A DNA stretch of 64,000 nt from Impatiens glandulifera (lineage: Eukaryota; Streptophyta; Magnoliopsida; Ericales; Balsaminaceae). Under the pieces are notes generated by a model, which saw only the letters and a program-made list of their open reading frames with translations, was not told the DNA's origin and made no database searches. How positions within the stretch are numbered: position 1 is the stretch's first letter; each line of letters opens with the position of its first letter. The DNA lies in NCBI RefSeq assembly GCF_907164915.1, contig NC_061862.1, positions 64,420,228-64,484,227 on the forward strand, given 5' to 3'. The position numbers and the translations under genes are program-made. Positions 24,731 to 38,200 of the stretch are shown one piece after another.

Positions 24731-25939
24731 TTCAACAATTTCCAATCATTCACAGCCAGTATGCAACAAAACATACATATATTTCAGAAAGGATTATATA
24801 TAACATTTTAGAATTAATGGGAGCCAATTTGAAAAAACTTTTTGTTTTCAGATCATGATCTTAATCTGGATACAGATGGGAACTGCCAAAAATAATAATC
24901 CATGTCTAAGAAAGTTCTATTTCCAAACATTATCTAAAAATGTTTCCAAATGTCAGAATTGAATAGTTTGGATATTTCAAACCAAACAAGCTTCAAGTCA
25001 TATGAACGCACTGATGAGGCTAGCTTGATTATATCAACATAAATTAAGATATTTTGTTGAATCTTCTCAGTGTAACAATGAAATGGTCCCTCAAAAAAGA
25101 TATCAGTGATGTTCACGAGAGATCATCAAGTGGATATGCATGCATAATCTTGAAATGTAAGGTTCACCCTGTGATTGTAATGCATGAGATTGATAGAAGC
25201 AATGAAGGAAATTTGGATCTACTCCATTAAACTCAAATCAAAGAGATGGGTCTTCTTATTCAAGCATCAAATATATGAAATGCCTAGCTGGATTTTAGTT
25301 TCAACATCTATTCACCAAAAACCTTGCTATGTTTGAATGTGCATAAGGCTATGTTTAGTTCGGAGGAGATTGAAATTAGGGGTCCAATTCCAAATATTTT
25401 GTTTGTTAACAACTTAAAATAAAGATTAGTATTATAATTCAAATGGAATTGAATGTATACTGTTTTGTAAATTTTAGCTCCATCATTTTCACTTAGGAAT
25501 TAAAATTCCATGATTTCTTCAAAAATAATAATAGAATTACAAATTATAGAATTGCAATTATGAAATGTAATATGTAATTAAAACAATCATCTACATCCAA
25601 TTCCATCGGTAAAACAAACAAAGGATATGGAATTGGACCCAAATTTCAGTTCTAATTTCAATTTTGCATGTACCGGGCATAACTTATTGTCTTAAGCTTT
25701 CTATAGGACTTGCTTGACGTGGTTTTTTTATATAATTCTACTATATTTGTAATAACATTATAAAATATGGGATAATCAAATTGTTTTATCATTTCAAAAA
25801 TCATTTTAAATTTTAAATACTATGGATAGTTTGGTCATTTTATCAAAATAAACATTTTTTTACATCAAACTGAATTATTTGAAAACATTTGTCTTTTTTG
25901 AAAAAACCCAATATCAAACAAGGTTTATGAAGAATCGAA
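24491..25939. repeat. Direct duplication unit, copy 2
   Basis: This matches 16471-17884 in the same orientation with scattered substitutions and indels. Similarity ends at about 25939 at the start of LINE coding sequence. Confidence 0.9.
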
Positions 25940-27390
25940 CTTATCAAAAGCTTTCTTATGCAGGGAGGATCGAACTTATCAAAACTGTGGTTATGGGCAT
26001 AGTTGGCTACTGGGCGCAACAAATGGTCATTCCGAAGAAGGTAATGAAGGAGCTCAATACACTAATGAGGAACTTTATGTGGGGCAGTAGCGGAAGAGGA
26101 GGAAAAAAACTCAAATGGACCGCTCTCTGGAAAGTGAAGGACGAGGGAGGCATCGGCTTGAAGAACTGTATCGAGTGGAATAAGGCTCTCACCTTCAAAC
26201 ATCTGTGGGCTTTGGAGTGCAATCAGGAGTCACTATGGATCAAATGAGTGCATACGAGGTTTATGAAATACGAAACCAGCATCTGGACCTGCAAAATTCA
26301 TGAAGGTATGAGCTGGTCTCTAAAAAAGATTCTTAAACTAAGAAGCGATATTGTAGATCTTTATGACATCCGGCTAGGGGACAGGAAAGACACTCTATTT
26401 TGGCACGATCCCTGGTTTGAAAACCAACCTATCATCCACAAGGAGGAGTTTCAAAATACCCGCATCAGAAGGGACTGCACAGAAGCGAAAATCAGAGACA
26501 TTAAAGACGGGAATTGGGACTCACTCCTAAGAAGAAATCCAGAAGGACAGAGGATACTTGATCATATAAGTAACATTCAACTACACGATAGACCGGATAT
26601 TCATGAATGGAATGTTGAGGACAATGGGAAGCTGGTATCGAAGAAAATATGGGAGGTAACCCGGGAAAAAACATAGAAAGTAGAATGGGCTCCTCTTGTA
26701 TGGTCAACAAAGATTATCCCTAGACACCAGTTCATTCTATGGCTCACCTTCTGGGAATGACTCAACACTCGTGATCGTATCAGCAAGTATATGAGCATCC
26801 CTGACACGAGCTGTCTTCTATGTAGAGGAAATGAAGAAACAATAGATCACCTATTCGGGAGCTGCTGTATTACTTCAGAGTTTTAGGACAGATTCTATAA
26901 AAGCCTGGAGTTGATCAGTTTCCCGAGCGAATGGAATGAAATCAAAAATGCAACACTACTCAAAGTCAAGGGAAATAAATTTGCAACAAGCGTGTTCAAG
27001 TGCGGCTTTGGAGCAGTGGTGTATAACATTTGGCAAGAACGAAATACAAGGGTATATGGCAGAACCCGCAGGAGAGTTGAAGAGTTATGGAAATATATTG
27101 TATCGGATTGCAGCGCCCTCGCGGGAACGTGGACAAAAATTCCAAGCACGGAGCATAACTGTAATATCTGTAAGAACTGAAATTTACCGTTTTTTAAACT
27201 CACTAGAATTGAAAGAATTGTAATCAGATAATTCATTTATGTTTTTAGCTTTTTAGATTTTATTCAGAATGTTACGACTTCAAAATCATTCTAGATCTGT
27301 CTAGAATGATCTCTTAAACTCGTGATTTTTTTTTCTATTTTTGGGAATTTTTAATGAAATGACGCTTAAGTCTTTTTTCCTAAAAAAAAT
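25940..27390 (+). mobile_element. L1-type LINE, 3' fragment (end of RT and zf-RVT region)
   Basis: Translation on the plus strand gives the C-terminal part of a plant L1 reverse transcriptase: KLSYAGRIELIKTVVMG, WNKALTFKHLWALE, then LRLGDRKDTLFWHDPW-like text (DIRLGDRKDTLFWHDPWF), a zinc-binding reverse-transcriptase segment (RHQFILWLTFWE ... CLLCRGNEETIDHLFGSC), and an end near 27180. The frame is broken by TGA at 26245-26247, TAG at about 26674, TGA at about 26758 and TAG at about 26884. The element is 5' truncated, as LINE copies usually are. I see no clear poly-A tail or target duplication, so the right edge is approximate. Confidence 0.9.
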
Positions 27391-27636
27391 TATTATAATT
27401 TTTATGAATTTTTTTTATTAATAAAAAATATTAAATTTATGAATATATAATAATTTTTAGGGTTACCCAACCCAATTTTAGAGAATTTTTTAAAAGGGAG
27501 AATAACAACAATTTGTTGCCATAACGTGAGAGAAGGACCTGTGATAAATAAATCAAATTATTTTATCGAAAATTATCGGTTAATCATACTTTACAAAGAT
27601 TATAAAGAAAAAAAACCTTAAATTACTTCGATTTTT
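27391..27636. other. AT-rich stretch between LINE and HIR-like pseudogene
   Basis: No feature is recognised. It is probably intron or flank of the HIR-like pseudogene. Confidence 0.4.
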
Positions 27637-28790
27637 TTTCTCCTTCAGCTCGTTTTATTTGCAGTATTTTCTCCGCTTCCGCCTTTTCAGTCGCAGCTAC
27701 CCTAAGTCTAGGGTTGTGTTTGTTTCATATACACATTTAATGTTTATCATGATCAAGAAAAAAGTATTAAAAAATCTATATATACAAATGAAACAATATG
27801 TTAAGAAATATAATTTGTATACCAAAATATGATAATTTAAAAATATCACAAATTTAAAAAAAATGGATCATAATTTAACAAATAATATAATCATGATATA
27901 GAGAAAGTCTATACCAAATGAAATACAAGTTTAACCTATAATTTGGACCATGATAAAAAATAGTTTGATGATAAAATAAATTAAAATAAAGTTACTAAAA
28001 CCATATTATAATTATGCTCGTAATCCACAAAATCATATAACAAACGCAAACAAAAAAAAGTTATTTTCAGTTTAACTTTGATAATTTTCTAATTAAATAG
28101 TGATTGGGATAAAACTCTGATTTTCAATATAGACTAAAAAAATATAACCAATTAAATCAATTATCAATAACAACCGTGAATATTCACCTACATTTATCTC
28201 GTTCGTTGCCCTCTTCACCTGTGCATCCGACTCAATATCGACAATTAAAGTTTGAACAATTTCATACCCGTAAAAATGGAAAAGAAAAGCATGGTTCAGC
28301 CATATAACTTTTATTTTTCTTGAAATAAGATAATGTTATTACCTTGGCAAGTTCTCTTTCAACAGATTCAATTATCTCATTCTTTTGTTTAAATTCAGAA
28401 CCCAATTTCACCTCACTAGCTCTAATAAATGAAATTCATACAGAAACAAGGATGGTAATTTTTAATAAGAATATATTACTTATACAAAAAAAGTTATGTA
28501 GCACCCTCTTTCAGCCTTACAATAAAAATATAGGCCTGAATTTGTGCTGTGTAGAAAGTCATAGCTTGGTTTGTCAAAGTACGAAACTGAATAGATGCAA
28601 CAACCGTAACAAAAACATTATTCTAAAACAAACATAATCATAAAAAAAAACATTATCCCGAAACAAACACAATCATCAAGTTTAATACTGAATCTCAAAA
28701 GATTATTATACAAACATAACAACATCACACCTTAGTTTTAGTTTCGCAACGAACGTCAATATTCTGTACACAGAGAGATAAAGTTCCAAC
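27637..28790 (-). pseudogene. Hypersensitive-induced response (HIR, SPFH/prohibitin-like) pseudogene
   Basis: HIR proteins are plasma-membrane SPFH-domain proteins linked to cell-death signalling. On the minus strand the pieces, in protein order, are SLCVQNIDVRCETKTK (28731-28786), VVASIQFRTLTNQA ending AQIQAYIF (about 28525-28610), IRASEVKLGSEFKQKNEII then ESVERELAK (about 28345-28432), [19 protein letters not shown] then RATNEIN (about 28189-28266) and RLRVAATEKAEAEKI then LQIKRAEGE (about 27637-27705). Introns lie between the pieces, some with good donors. The last piece runs into stops, and N- and C-terminal regions are missing. It lies in the same orientation as the PLP3-, WDR55- and ABCG-like pieces. 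Confidence 0.88.
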
Positions 28791-29269
28791 TAATTGTTTT
28801 ACCCCCACACAATAGACATATAGACTTTTTTTTTACAATAATATATTTTATTAAATTAATAATATTATGTTCAGTATATTTTTTATTTAAATTCTCCATG
28901 TTCATGTTAGCCACTTTTCAAATCAATCACCACCACCTTTTTTTTATATTCCTAGATACCAAGTTAAAATTTTTGCACACCCAGTAAATATAATTAATTT
29001 TTTTTTATGTTGTAATAAAAATACAAATTTCAGGTTCTATTTTTATTAATACTTTTAAATTTAAAATGTGGGAATACGCTGTTAATTGTTTTTATAAATA
29101 ATAAACTTTAATTAAAAAAATGAAAGATATAAATTTAAGATTTTATCTCATTTAAAGAAAAAATATAATAATAATAATTAATGTATAGTGACTATTAATA
29201 TTTAAGAGTGTGAAAATAATTTATATTTATGACATGTTTAATTAAATAGGAAAAATATAAAATCCTTAT
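28791..29269. other. AT-rich stretch, no gene seen
   Basis: This is low-complexity AT-rich sequence between the HIR-like pseudogene and the inner inverted block. Confidence 0.4.
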
Positions 29270-29775
29270 TTTATTTTTCTTTCATTCATCATTGTGAGAA
29301 CCTTAATTATACAACTAGTAATTAAAAGAGAACTACATGTAATAAAATGGAAGAAAATAAAAAAATCTTAATCTAAAAATAAAATTAAAATAATGAGCTG
29401 TGTCTCACATGAAAAAGTAATAACTATATAATAAGATTTTTTTATAGGAATTGTTTATTAAATAATTTATTTTAAATTAAAGATTAGATGTTATAATTTT
29501 AAATATTTTATTTGACTTAAACAAAATAATTTTTTTTTTTATTTTACTATTGTTTTCCCTTAAAACCTGGCTTCGCGTTACTACTTACATATTGAAGTAT
29601 TGCATTTAAATTGGTCTGAAATAAGTTAAATATTTGACTATTAAACAAGAATTAAATAAAATATCAAAATAATGTATGTTAATTGTGTATTAAATATGAT
29701 TTATTAAACATTAAGAGAAATGATATATGCAAGAGATGATTTGTATAAATTCACAATTACCAATATTATGATATT
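29270..29775. repeat. Inner inverted repeat, left copy
   Basis: This is the reverse complement of about 47855-48450 (and, for its right part, of about 40740-40895). Shared landmarks are GGGAAAACAATAATAAAAT and the segment ending TTGGTAATTATGAATTT. Similarity stops sharply at about 29775. It is collinear and nested with the outer arms. Confidence 0.85.
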
Positions 29776-31807
29776 TATTTTGTACATTTAAAAGAGTTGG
29801 CTCATTTAGTTTTTTTAAATTCTCTTTTACCAATCATTTATAAATCATCTCTTTAAAATACTAAAAACTTATGATTTATGAAAACCTCCAAAAATGAATA
29901 ATCACAACTTAAGCATTAACATTTACAAATTTGTCAAGTTATTGAGATTACTAAAGGTGTTTTATATTGTTCATGATAAATTGTTGTCCCAAATAAGGCT
30001 GCATAAGAAAAACAATACATTATAAATTCCATTGGAACCACCTCACAAGTATGGGATGATAAAATCAAAAGAGTTTGACACCTTTAGAGCCACGATTATC
30101 CTTCAAGATCTTGTATTTTACTAGCCTCAAAATGAATAGGCAGACATTAACTCGATATCAAATACCAACAAATAATAATTTTGAACCATGATTAGATAGA
30201 TACAGACCTTCAAGTTATTAACACGTACCTTCATTTACAGAAAATACAAAAAATATACTAATTATATAGGTATAAGTTATAGAGGATATAGATTGTAGGA
30301 GGTATTAAAAAGTATAAATTATATAAGTTACTGTTTGGTTGGAATATAAAAGAGGTATAAATTATATAGATTTTATTATATTTTGTTTTGTTGGTAGTAT
30401 AAGAAATGAGTAAGAAATGTAAAAGACCATTTTATCTTTATATAAATTATTTTTAATTATTATTTTAATATTTACCTTATATGTAATGTGTATTATTAAT
30501 TATATTGAAATTAATAAAACAAATATTTAATCATTTTATAAATATATTTTTTAAATAAATAATTTTATGATTTACATTATTTTATATATAATTTAACTTA
30601 TATAATTATATAAATAAAACATATTTAAATATTAATTAATATTTAATAATTAATTTTAAAATCGGTGTATTATTATAAATATTTTTATATTTAAAAAAAT
30701 ATTAATTGCTTTAGAAAATAATAATAATAATAACAATTTTATAAAATAATATTTGAAACTAGAATATATAATTATATTTAGTTTCAAAAATAAATTATAT
30801 AGATATAAATTGTATTAATTAATAATAATAATAATAATATTTAGTTATAGTTTATTATTATATTTTAAAATTAAAGAAATTAAAATTATAATAAATTTAT
30901 ATTTGTGATTAAAATTATTTGTTAATTATACTTAAAATAATATTTTTTTTAAGGAGATAAAAAAATTTATTTAATTGCACATTTATTATTATTATTTAAA
31001 TTAGAAAATTAAACACATATAAATATAAATAAATATTAGTTATAGTTTATTATTATTATTATTATATTTTAAAATATAATAAATAAAAATTTAAAATTTT
31101 AATAATTTTTTAAAATTAAAAGATAAAGGAGGATTCTAAAAATTTATAAATGTTTATACATTTTGTAACAGGTATGGGTAGGTATTATGTTATACTATAT
31201 TCAAGGTATAAATAATACTTAAATAATACTGTTTACATAAAAATTAATAAACCAAACAGTTATTGTAATTTAGTGTAGATAAGTTATACAGTCTAGTATC
31301 CCATACCAAACATAGCATATGAGTATATACCTATATAATTATATCAATCTCTCTTAATAAAATCTCACAATAAAATTAAACATAGACATGATGTAGAGAA
31401 ACATTTGACATTTAACCTGATATTATTGGATCCAAGATGATTGCAAAAAATTACATAATAGTTCAATGAACATCTGGAAAATGTGTTTGTCTAACCGCAT
31501 AATAAGATTAAAGATGGCCCATAATTTATATATTAGATTTCATTTCAGGGATACAAATATTATAATTATGTTACTCACATATTGATTAAGCTTTGAAGAG
31601 ACGATAATGAGTCAAGAATACTCCGAAAAATGTTATGGTGGTTTAAATACATGTTTAACACATACAAGAGAAAACACTTCAATCTGCCACATATCTACAC
31701 CAATAAAAATATCGCGCAAAAAACATTATGAGAACAAGCTCAAATTAGGTTCACCCATCAGAAAAAAAAAATCAAATTAAATTTTAACATAGTTATAACA
31801 ATGTCAC
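29776..31807. other. AT-rich stretch containing a fold-back element
   Basis: No gene is recognised. The part at 30256-31343 is listed separately. The rest is AT-rich with no open frame of note. Confidence 0.45.
30256..31343. mobile_element. AT-rich fold-back (MITE-like) element of about 1.1 kb
   Basis: The ends are inverted: AATTATATAGGTATA at the left and TATACCTATATAATT at the right. A second inverted pair lies inside (CTGTTTGGTT near 30331 and AACCAAACAG near 31250). The interior is nearly pure A+T with TAA microsatellites. No target duplication could be fixed because the flanks are AT-rich. Confidence 0.5.
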
Positions 31808-32970
31808 ATTCTTTCATGTATATATTCTTCCTGTTAAAAAATATGGGTATTGAAACTTTTGATTCATTCTATGGAAATTTTGATGTCAAACCTTTTAGAT
31901 TAAAAGTTATTACAATTTTTTAGGTGAAAAAATATGTTTAATGTGCTTAATCTAAAAAGAAAAATACGGTTATAAATCAAGTAGCTAAACTACTTTATAG
32001 AAATGATAAATCAAAATAGTTTTGATTATACAAATTAAACTAATACACAAGAATGATTTAGTCTAAATAAAACAAACTTATAATCAACAATAACTCTTTT
32101 TATAGCTAACTCCAATCAAGTACAATAATTTAAATTGGAAAAATTATAGCTAAAAAAAAATTAAACAAAATGAAAAATACTAATAAAATTAAAATTAGAA
32201 GAAAAAAAATAATATTAATTTATAGATTAAATTTTCACCAGACTTTTTTTTAAACAATTCATCTTCTTCTTCCAAACTTTGCATTTTCTTGTTATTCTCA
32301 CAATTGAGATAGATTCACCTAAAAATACATAAACTTTAAAAAAATGAGCATACTAGTAAAGTAGACAATTTAAACAACAAATGATCATATTTCTTTGAAC
32401 CATAAATATTTTTAAACTTGTTGACACACATACAAAACTTTAATGAAAATATGAATTCATTACATTACATTCATAAGACATGTGAATAAAAAATGGGTCA
32501 ATAATTACCTATATTAACACATTAATTCAACAACAATCTCATTTTATTCAATCATACTTTTTAGCCAAATCAATTATATATTCTCTAAACATCTAATATA
32601 AAACAGAAAAATATAAGTATCATCTCTTCCTCCTCCAACTATCAACTAGCAATGCTTTTGTCTCTACATTTGAAAGATAGTCACTTATGATAAGTTTTTA
32701 ACACAAGAAATACTACATTTAAAAAATAGTCACTTATGATCAGTTTTTAACACAAGAAATACTATCAAACTATTTTAAGGTGTTAAACAAATATATGTAT
32801 ATTTTATTTTGTTGTTTTCGTTATTATTTTGTATTTTTAGTTATATTCTAAATTAAAACAAAATTTTATGTTATCCTTACACAAACACAAATTAGATGAC
32901 TGGAATATTATTATTTAAAATTTATATTCTTTTTCAAACAAGTATAATATATCACTCCCAGTCCCTTGGG

Positions 32971-33853
32971 CTCATTTAAAAATAATATGTAAACTAATAA
33001 AAGTAATATGTGAGATAATTATTATGAGACTCAAATTTCTATTCATATAATTTATTTAATATTTATATTTATATTTTATTTTAATATTTTAGTATATTTA
33101 ATTTTAATTATATATATATTACATTTATAAAATTAAATAATGTATAAATTTAATGAAAATGTAAATATATTTAGAGAGATGTGTCCATTTGATAATGTTA
33201 ATGTAAAAATGAGTAGTTTTAGAAAGAAAATGAGAGAGAAAGTGAGAAAGGTGGGTAAAGTTTATAAATATATATTATTATATTATTAAAATTAAAATTA
33301 TTATCATATATATTTATTATTTAATGTATTAATAATAATTGAAATTATAAATAATTAAAAAAATTAATAAGTAATTAATAAAATAATATCTATGAGAATT
33401 ATTAATAAACTCACATTTTTATTCATATAATTTATTTTTATTTTTATTTTATTTTAATTTATATTATTTAAGTTAATATTTTATTTTAATATTTTATTTT
33501 AGTGTGGTTAATTTTAATTATAAATATTACAATATGAAATTAAATAATTTATTAATTGAATAAAAATGTAATAGGTTTAGAGAATGTTAATGGTTATTTG
33601 ACTAATTGTGTTTATATCGTTTCGTGTGTATACTTGTGCTCGTGTCGTGTTTATACTTGTGTCGTGTCCGTGTCGACTCGTAACCATGTTTCGATCGTAT
33701 AAACTCATAATCGTGTCGTGACCGTGTCATCTCGTGTGCTTGTATCGTGTCAACCTAAGACTCGAGTGAGGTAATATCGTATCGTATCGTTCCGTACAAA
33801 TATCGTGCTGGATCGTGTCGATTCATATTTAGCTAACCCATTGCCCAACTCTA
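32971..33853 (+). mobile_element. hAT-like non-autonomous element, left-truncated (copy a1)
   Basis: The right half is shared with 34995-36276: an AT-rich interior, then a CGTGTCGTGTC-rich subterminal zone, ending GCCCAACTCTA. The left terminus is missing; it starts directly after the CACTCCCAGTCC flank. Confidence 0.7.
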
Positions 33854-34994
33854 TTTTGATTAATGGAAACAAGGACAATGACAGGAAGCAGATTAGTAGC
33901 AGAATATCTCATCAAAAGAGGAAAGAAAAAAAAGTTCTAAATCTGATGGTTGATTAAATGAATATGGTAGTGTTTGTTTAGTCTTAATTCCACTTTTATT
34001 TTTAGTTTTATTATTATCGTATATTTTTAATCTATATATATATTTAATGAAAGTTGTATTTTGGATAAAAATAAATATATCAATAAATTTATATTTAATT
34101 ATATTTGGTATTAAAATTTATATCCTAATAATAATAATTCGTTCTATTAACAACATAAATAATTAAGGAAGACATATAAATTAAATTTAATAAAATTAAT
34201 TAATTAAGATAACAACAAATTAATTATTTGAAAAATAACGATAAGTTATACTTTTGAATAAGTGTAAAGAAATTATTAAAAAAGATTAAAAAGTATTAAC
34301 ATATAATAATGTATTTGATTAATGGAGTAAGTGAGGTAAAATATAACCTTATAATTTTTGGCTTAGAGTACCTTGTTTAATTTTTATTTTCTTCATATTA
34401 TTATTTATTTTATTATCCATTATCTTAATTAATCATATACCTTCGGCATTTATTTATATGAACTCATTAAAAAAAAACATTATGGTATCATTACCGAACA
34501 CAAATATTGTTAATTATAACTTACAGTCTCTTTCAAACAAGAATAATGTCACAAGAATAATGTCATTGACAGTCCTCTTAGAACTTGTTTGATAAGTAAT
34601 TTTTTTAGATTTTTCCTCGTATTGTCACTCATTTTTATCCGTCATTTTATAATTTAAAATAAATCTCGAGTAATTGGAGTTATTTTATAAAATTTATATA
34701 CAAGCTCATTGCGCGGGATTAAAAATAAGTAATTAATTTAAAGGCGGCTTCATATGAATTCTAAATTAATTAAATTATGGATAATTTAAATAAAATATAA
34801 ATATATGTAATTAGATTGATTAACAAAACTAAATAAATAAATACTTTTAATAACAATATTAGTTTAAATATTTTTACAAGAATTAAAAAAATAATAATAA
34901 CACCTATTGCCAAATGATGAATCAAACATGATATAACTTAAAATTGATGTTTGATTAGAGCGCGGGTGGTTGACAAGGACAAGGAGAAGACTAT

Positions 34995-36276
34995 CTAGAG
35001 TTGGGTATCGTACATAAACGTTCGTATTCGACTCGGGCAAGTCGTGTTAGATTCTTAATCATGTCGTGTCGTATCGTGTCTAAATCTTATGTGTGTCGTA
35101 TCGTGTCTTGACCCACTCAAAGTATTATGATTCACATACTCTTTCGTGTCGTGTTATTCGTGTCCACGAGTTTATTCGTGTCATACTAACTCGTGTTTAC
35201 ATACGTGTTTCGTGTTATTCCGACAAGATTTTGTTATCGTGTCAACACAATCGTGTGTCTTGACACTCATGTTAATTAATTATTTATTTATATATATTAA
35301 ATTATATTGTTAGTAAAACTTATAAAATATTATTATATTATCAAAGTTAAATTATTATCATATATTTTGTTTGAATGTTTTAATAATAATTAAAATTTTA
35401 AAATCTTAAAAATAATATGTAATTAATAAAAGTAATATGTGAGATAATTATTATGAGACTCAAATTTCTATTCATATAATTTATTTAATATTTATATTTT
35501 ATTTTAATATTTTAGTATATTTTATTTTAATTATATATATTACATTTATAAAATTAAATAATTTTAAATTTAATTAGAATGTAAATATAATTAGAGAGAC
35601 GTGGTCATTTGATAATATTAATGTAAAAGTGGGTAGTTGGAGAAAGAAAATGGGAAAGGTGGGTAAAATTTATAAATTTATATTATTATATTATTAAAAT
35701 TAAAATTAAAATTATTATCATATATTTATTATTTAATGTATTAATAATAATTGAAATTATAAATAATTAAAAAATTAATATGTAATTAATAAAATAATAT
35801 CGAAGAGAATTATTAATAAACTCAAATTTTTATTCATATAATTTATTTTTTATTTATATTTTATTTTAATTTATATTATTTAAGTTAATATTTTATATTA
35901 ATATTATATTTTAGTGTGTTTAATTTTAATTATAAATATTAAATTTATGAAATTAAATAATTTCTTAATTGAATAAAAATGTAATAGGTTTAGAGAATGT
36001 TAAAGTGGGTAGCTTAGGTCATTTGACTAATTATGTTTATGTCGTTTCGTGTGTATATTCGTGCTCGTGTCGTGTCTATACTCGTGTCATGTCCATGTCG
36101 AATCGTAACCGTGTTTCGATCGTATAAACTCATAATCGTGTCGTGACCGTGTCATCTCGTGCTTGTATCGTGTCAACCCAAGATCCGAGTGAGATAATAT
36201 AGTATCGTGTCGTTCCGTACAAATATCGTGTTGGATCGTGTCGGTTCGTATTTAGCTAACTCATTGCCCAGCTCTA
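34995..36276 (+). mobile_element. hAT-like non-autonomous element (copy a2)
   Basis: The ends are TAGAGTTGGG and CCCAGCTCTA, an imperfect 10-bp inverted pair. Both subterminal zones are packed with CGTGTCGTGTC/TCGTATCGTGTC-type motifs around an AT-rich core. No transposase is present. Similar TAGAGCTGGGCA ends are common in plant hAT-type elements, so the superfamily is inferred. No 8-bp target duplication is seen, probably because copies were rearranged by recombination. Confidence 0.72.
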
Positions 36277-36938
36277 GGATATAACAACTAAAAATTCATA
36301 AACCTATAATATTTGGTTAATTTATTCATTCAATAATTAATAAACTTCTATAACAACTAAAAATTTAATCTCAAAATTTTGTATATATATATATATATAT
36401 ATAATTTATAAATTAACTTCATGTTACCTCAAATGGTACGTAGGACTATGTGACGACGACGACGGAGTGTCTCCCATGGGCATATCGTAGTAGGCGGTAG
36501 TTGGGAGAAGTCTTAATTTTCGATTCATCCAAGCAGCCTAAAATGCTTGGATAACTCCACAAAAGTTGCTGGAACATTCTTTTTTTGAATGTAAATAGTA
36601 TTGTTCTCCTCTTACGAAAAATACTATTGAAACAAACATCAAAAAGACGGGTAGAAGGAAACCCAAGACCCAATTCCCATTGTCCCAAATTTGTATAACC
36701 CCAACGGTTCCCAGACCGGATACTAGGGTCCAAACCACGTAATGCCAGTTAAAATAACTAGTCACGTTCCTCTTTTCCACCCTAGTTTTGGAGTCGAACT
36801 GCTCGACCCCAAATTGGAGACACGACGCCCTAATTCTGTCCAAGCCAATAACTAACGAATTCAGTCCAGCTAATAGAAGCCACAAGTGCCTAAGGCATGT
36901 GCATGTGTGTTCATCCTCTCCGGAGCATTTATGGGTGA
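36277..36938 (-). pseudogene. NPF (NRT1/PTR) transporter fragment, copy 1
   Basis: NPF proteins are 12-helix proton-coupled nitrate/peptide transporters. The minus-strand text from about 36900 to 36540 reads IRASCLQFGVEQFDSKT, then SYFNWHYVVWTLVSGLGTVG, VIQIWDNGNWVLGFLLPVF and VSIVFFVRGEQYY. This is the QFD motif, the following FNW helix, the QD.NGW-type loop and the next two helices of the N-terminal half. Only this exon-sized segment is present. It is flanked on both sides by hAT-like repeats and occurs three times in the window. It cannot encode a transporter. Confidence 0.83.
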
Positions 36939-38200
36939 TAGATCTGGGAATCGTACATAAACGTTCGTATTCAACTCGGACAAGTCGTTTTAGACTCTCA
37001 TTTGTGTCGTATTGTGTCGTGTCTAAATCTTATGTGTGTCGTATCGTGTCTTGACCCACTCAAAATATTATGATTCACGGACTATTTTGTGTCGTGTTAT
37101 TCGTGCCTGTGAGTTTATTCGTGTCGTACTAACTCGTGTTTAAATTTGTGTTTCGTGTTATTACGACTAGATTTGGTTATCATGTCAACACAACCGTGTC
37201 TCAGGTTAATTATTTATATATATTAAATTATATTATTAGTAAAACTTATAAAATATTATTATATTATTAAAGTTAAATTATTATCATATATTTTGTTTTA
37301 ATGTTTTAATAATAATTAAAATTTTAAAATAATTTAAAATTTTAAAAATAATATGTAAATTAATATGTGAGATAATTATTATGAGACACAAATTTCTATT
37401 CATATAATTTATTTAATATTTATATTTTATTTTAATATTTTAGTATATTTTATTTTAATTATATATATTACATTTATAAAATTAAATAATTTATAAATTT
37501 AATGAGAATGTAAATATAATTAGAGAGACGTGGTCATTTGATAATATTAATGTAAAAATGGGTAGTTTGAGAAAGAAAAGGGAAAGAAAATGGGAAAGGT
37601 GGGTAAAATTTATAAATATATATTATTATATTATTAAAATTAAAATTAAAATTATTATCATATATTTATTATTTAATGTATTAATAATAATTGAAATTAT
37701 AAATAATTAATAAAATAATATGTAATTAATAAAATAATATCGAAGAGAATTATTAATAGACTCACATTTTTATTCATATAATTTATTTTTTATTTATATT
37801 TTATTTTTATTTATATTATTTAAGTTAATATTTTATATTAATATTATATTTTAGTGTGTTTAATTTTAATTATAAATATTACATTTATGAAATTAAATAA
37901 TTTCTTAATTGAATAAAAATGTAATAGGTTTAGAGAATGTTAAAGTGGGTAGCTTTAGGTCATTTGACTAATTGTGTTTATGTCGTTTCGTGTGTATATT
38001 CGTGCTCGTGTCGTGTCCGTGTCGAATCGTAACCGTGTTTCGATCGTATAAATTCATAATCTTGTCGTGACCGTGTCGTCTCGTGCTTGTATCGTGTCAA
38101 CCCAAGTTCCAAGTGAGATAATATCGTATCTTGTCGTTCCGTACAAATATCGTGTTGGATCGGTTCGGTTCGTATTTAGCTAACTCATTGCCCAGCTCTA
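36939..38200 (+). mobile_element. hAT-like non-autonomous element (copy a3)
   Basis: It starts TAGATCTGGG and ends CCCAGCTCTA, with the same structure as 34995-36276. It follows the NPF copy 1 segment directly. Confidence 0.72.

Noticed and set aside
33590..33853. TCGTGTCGTGTC-rich stretches as a CRISPR array or telomere-like repeat
   Set aside because: The repeats are irregular, have no spacers, and lie at fixed subterminal positions of hAT-like copies in a plant genome.
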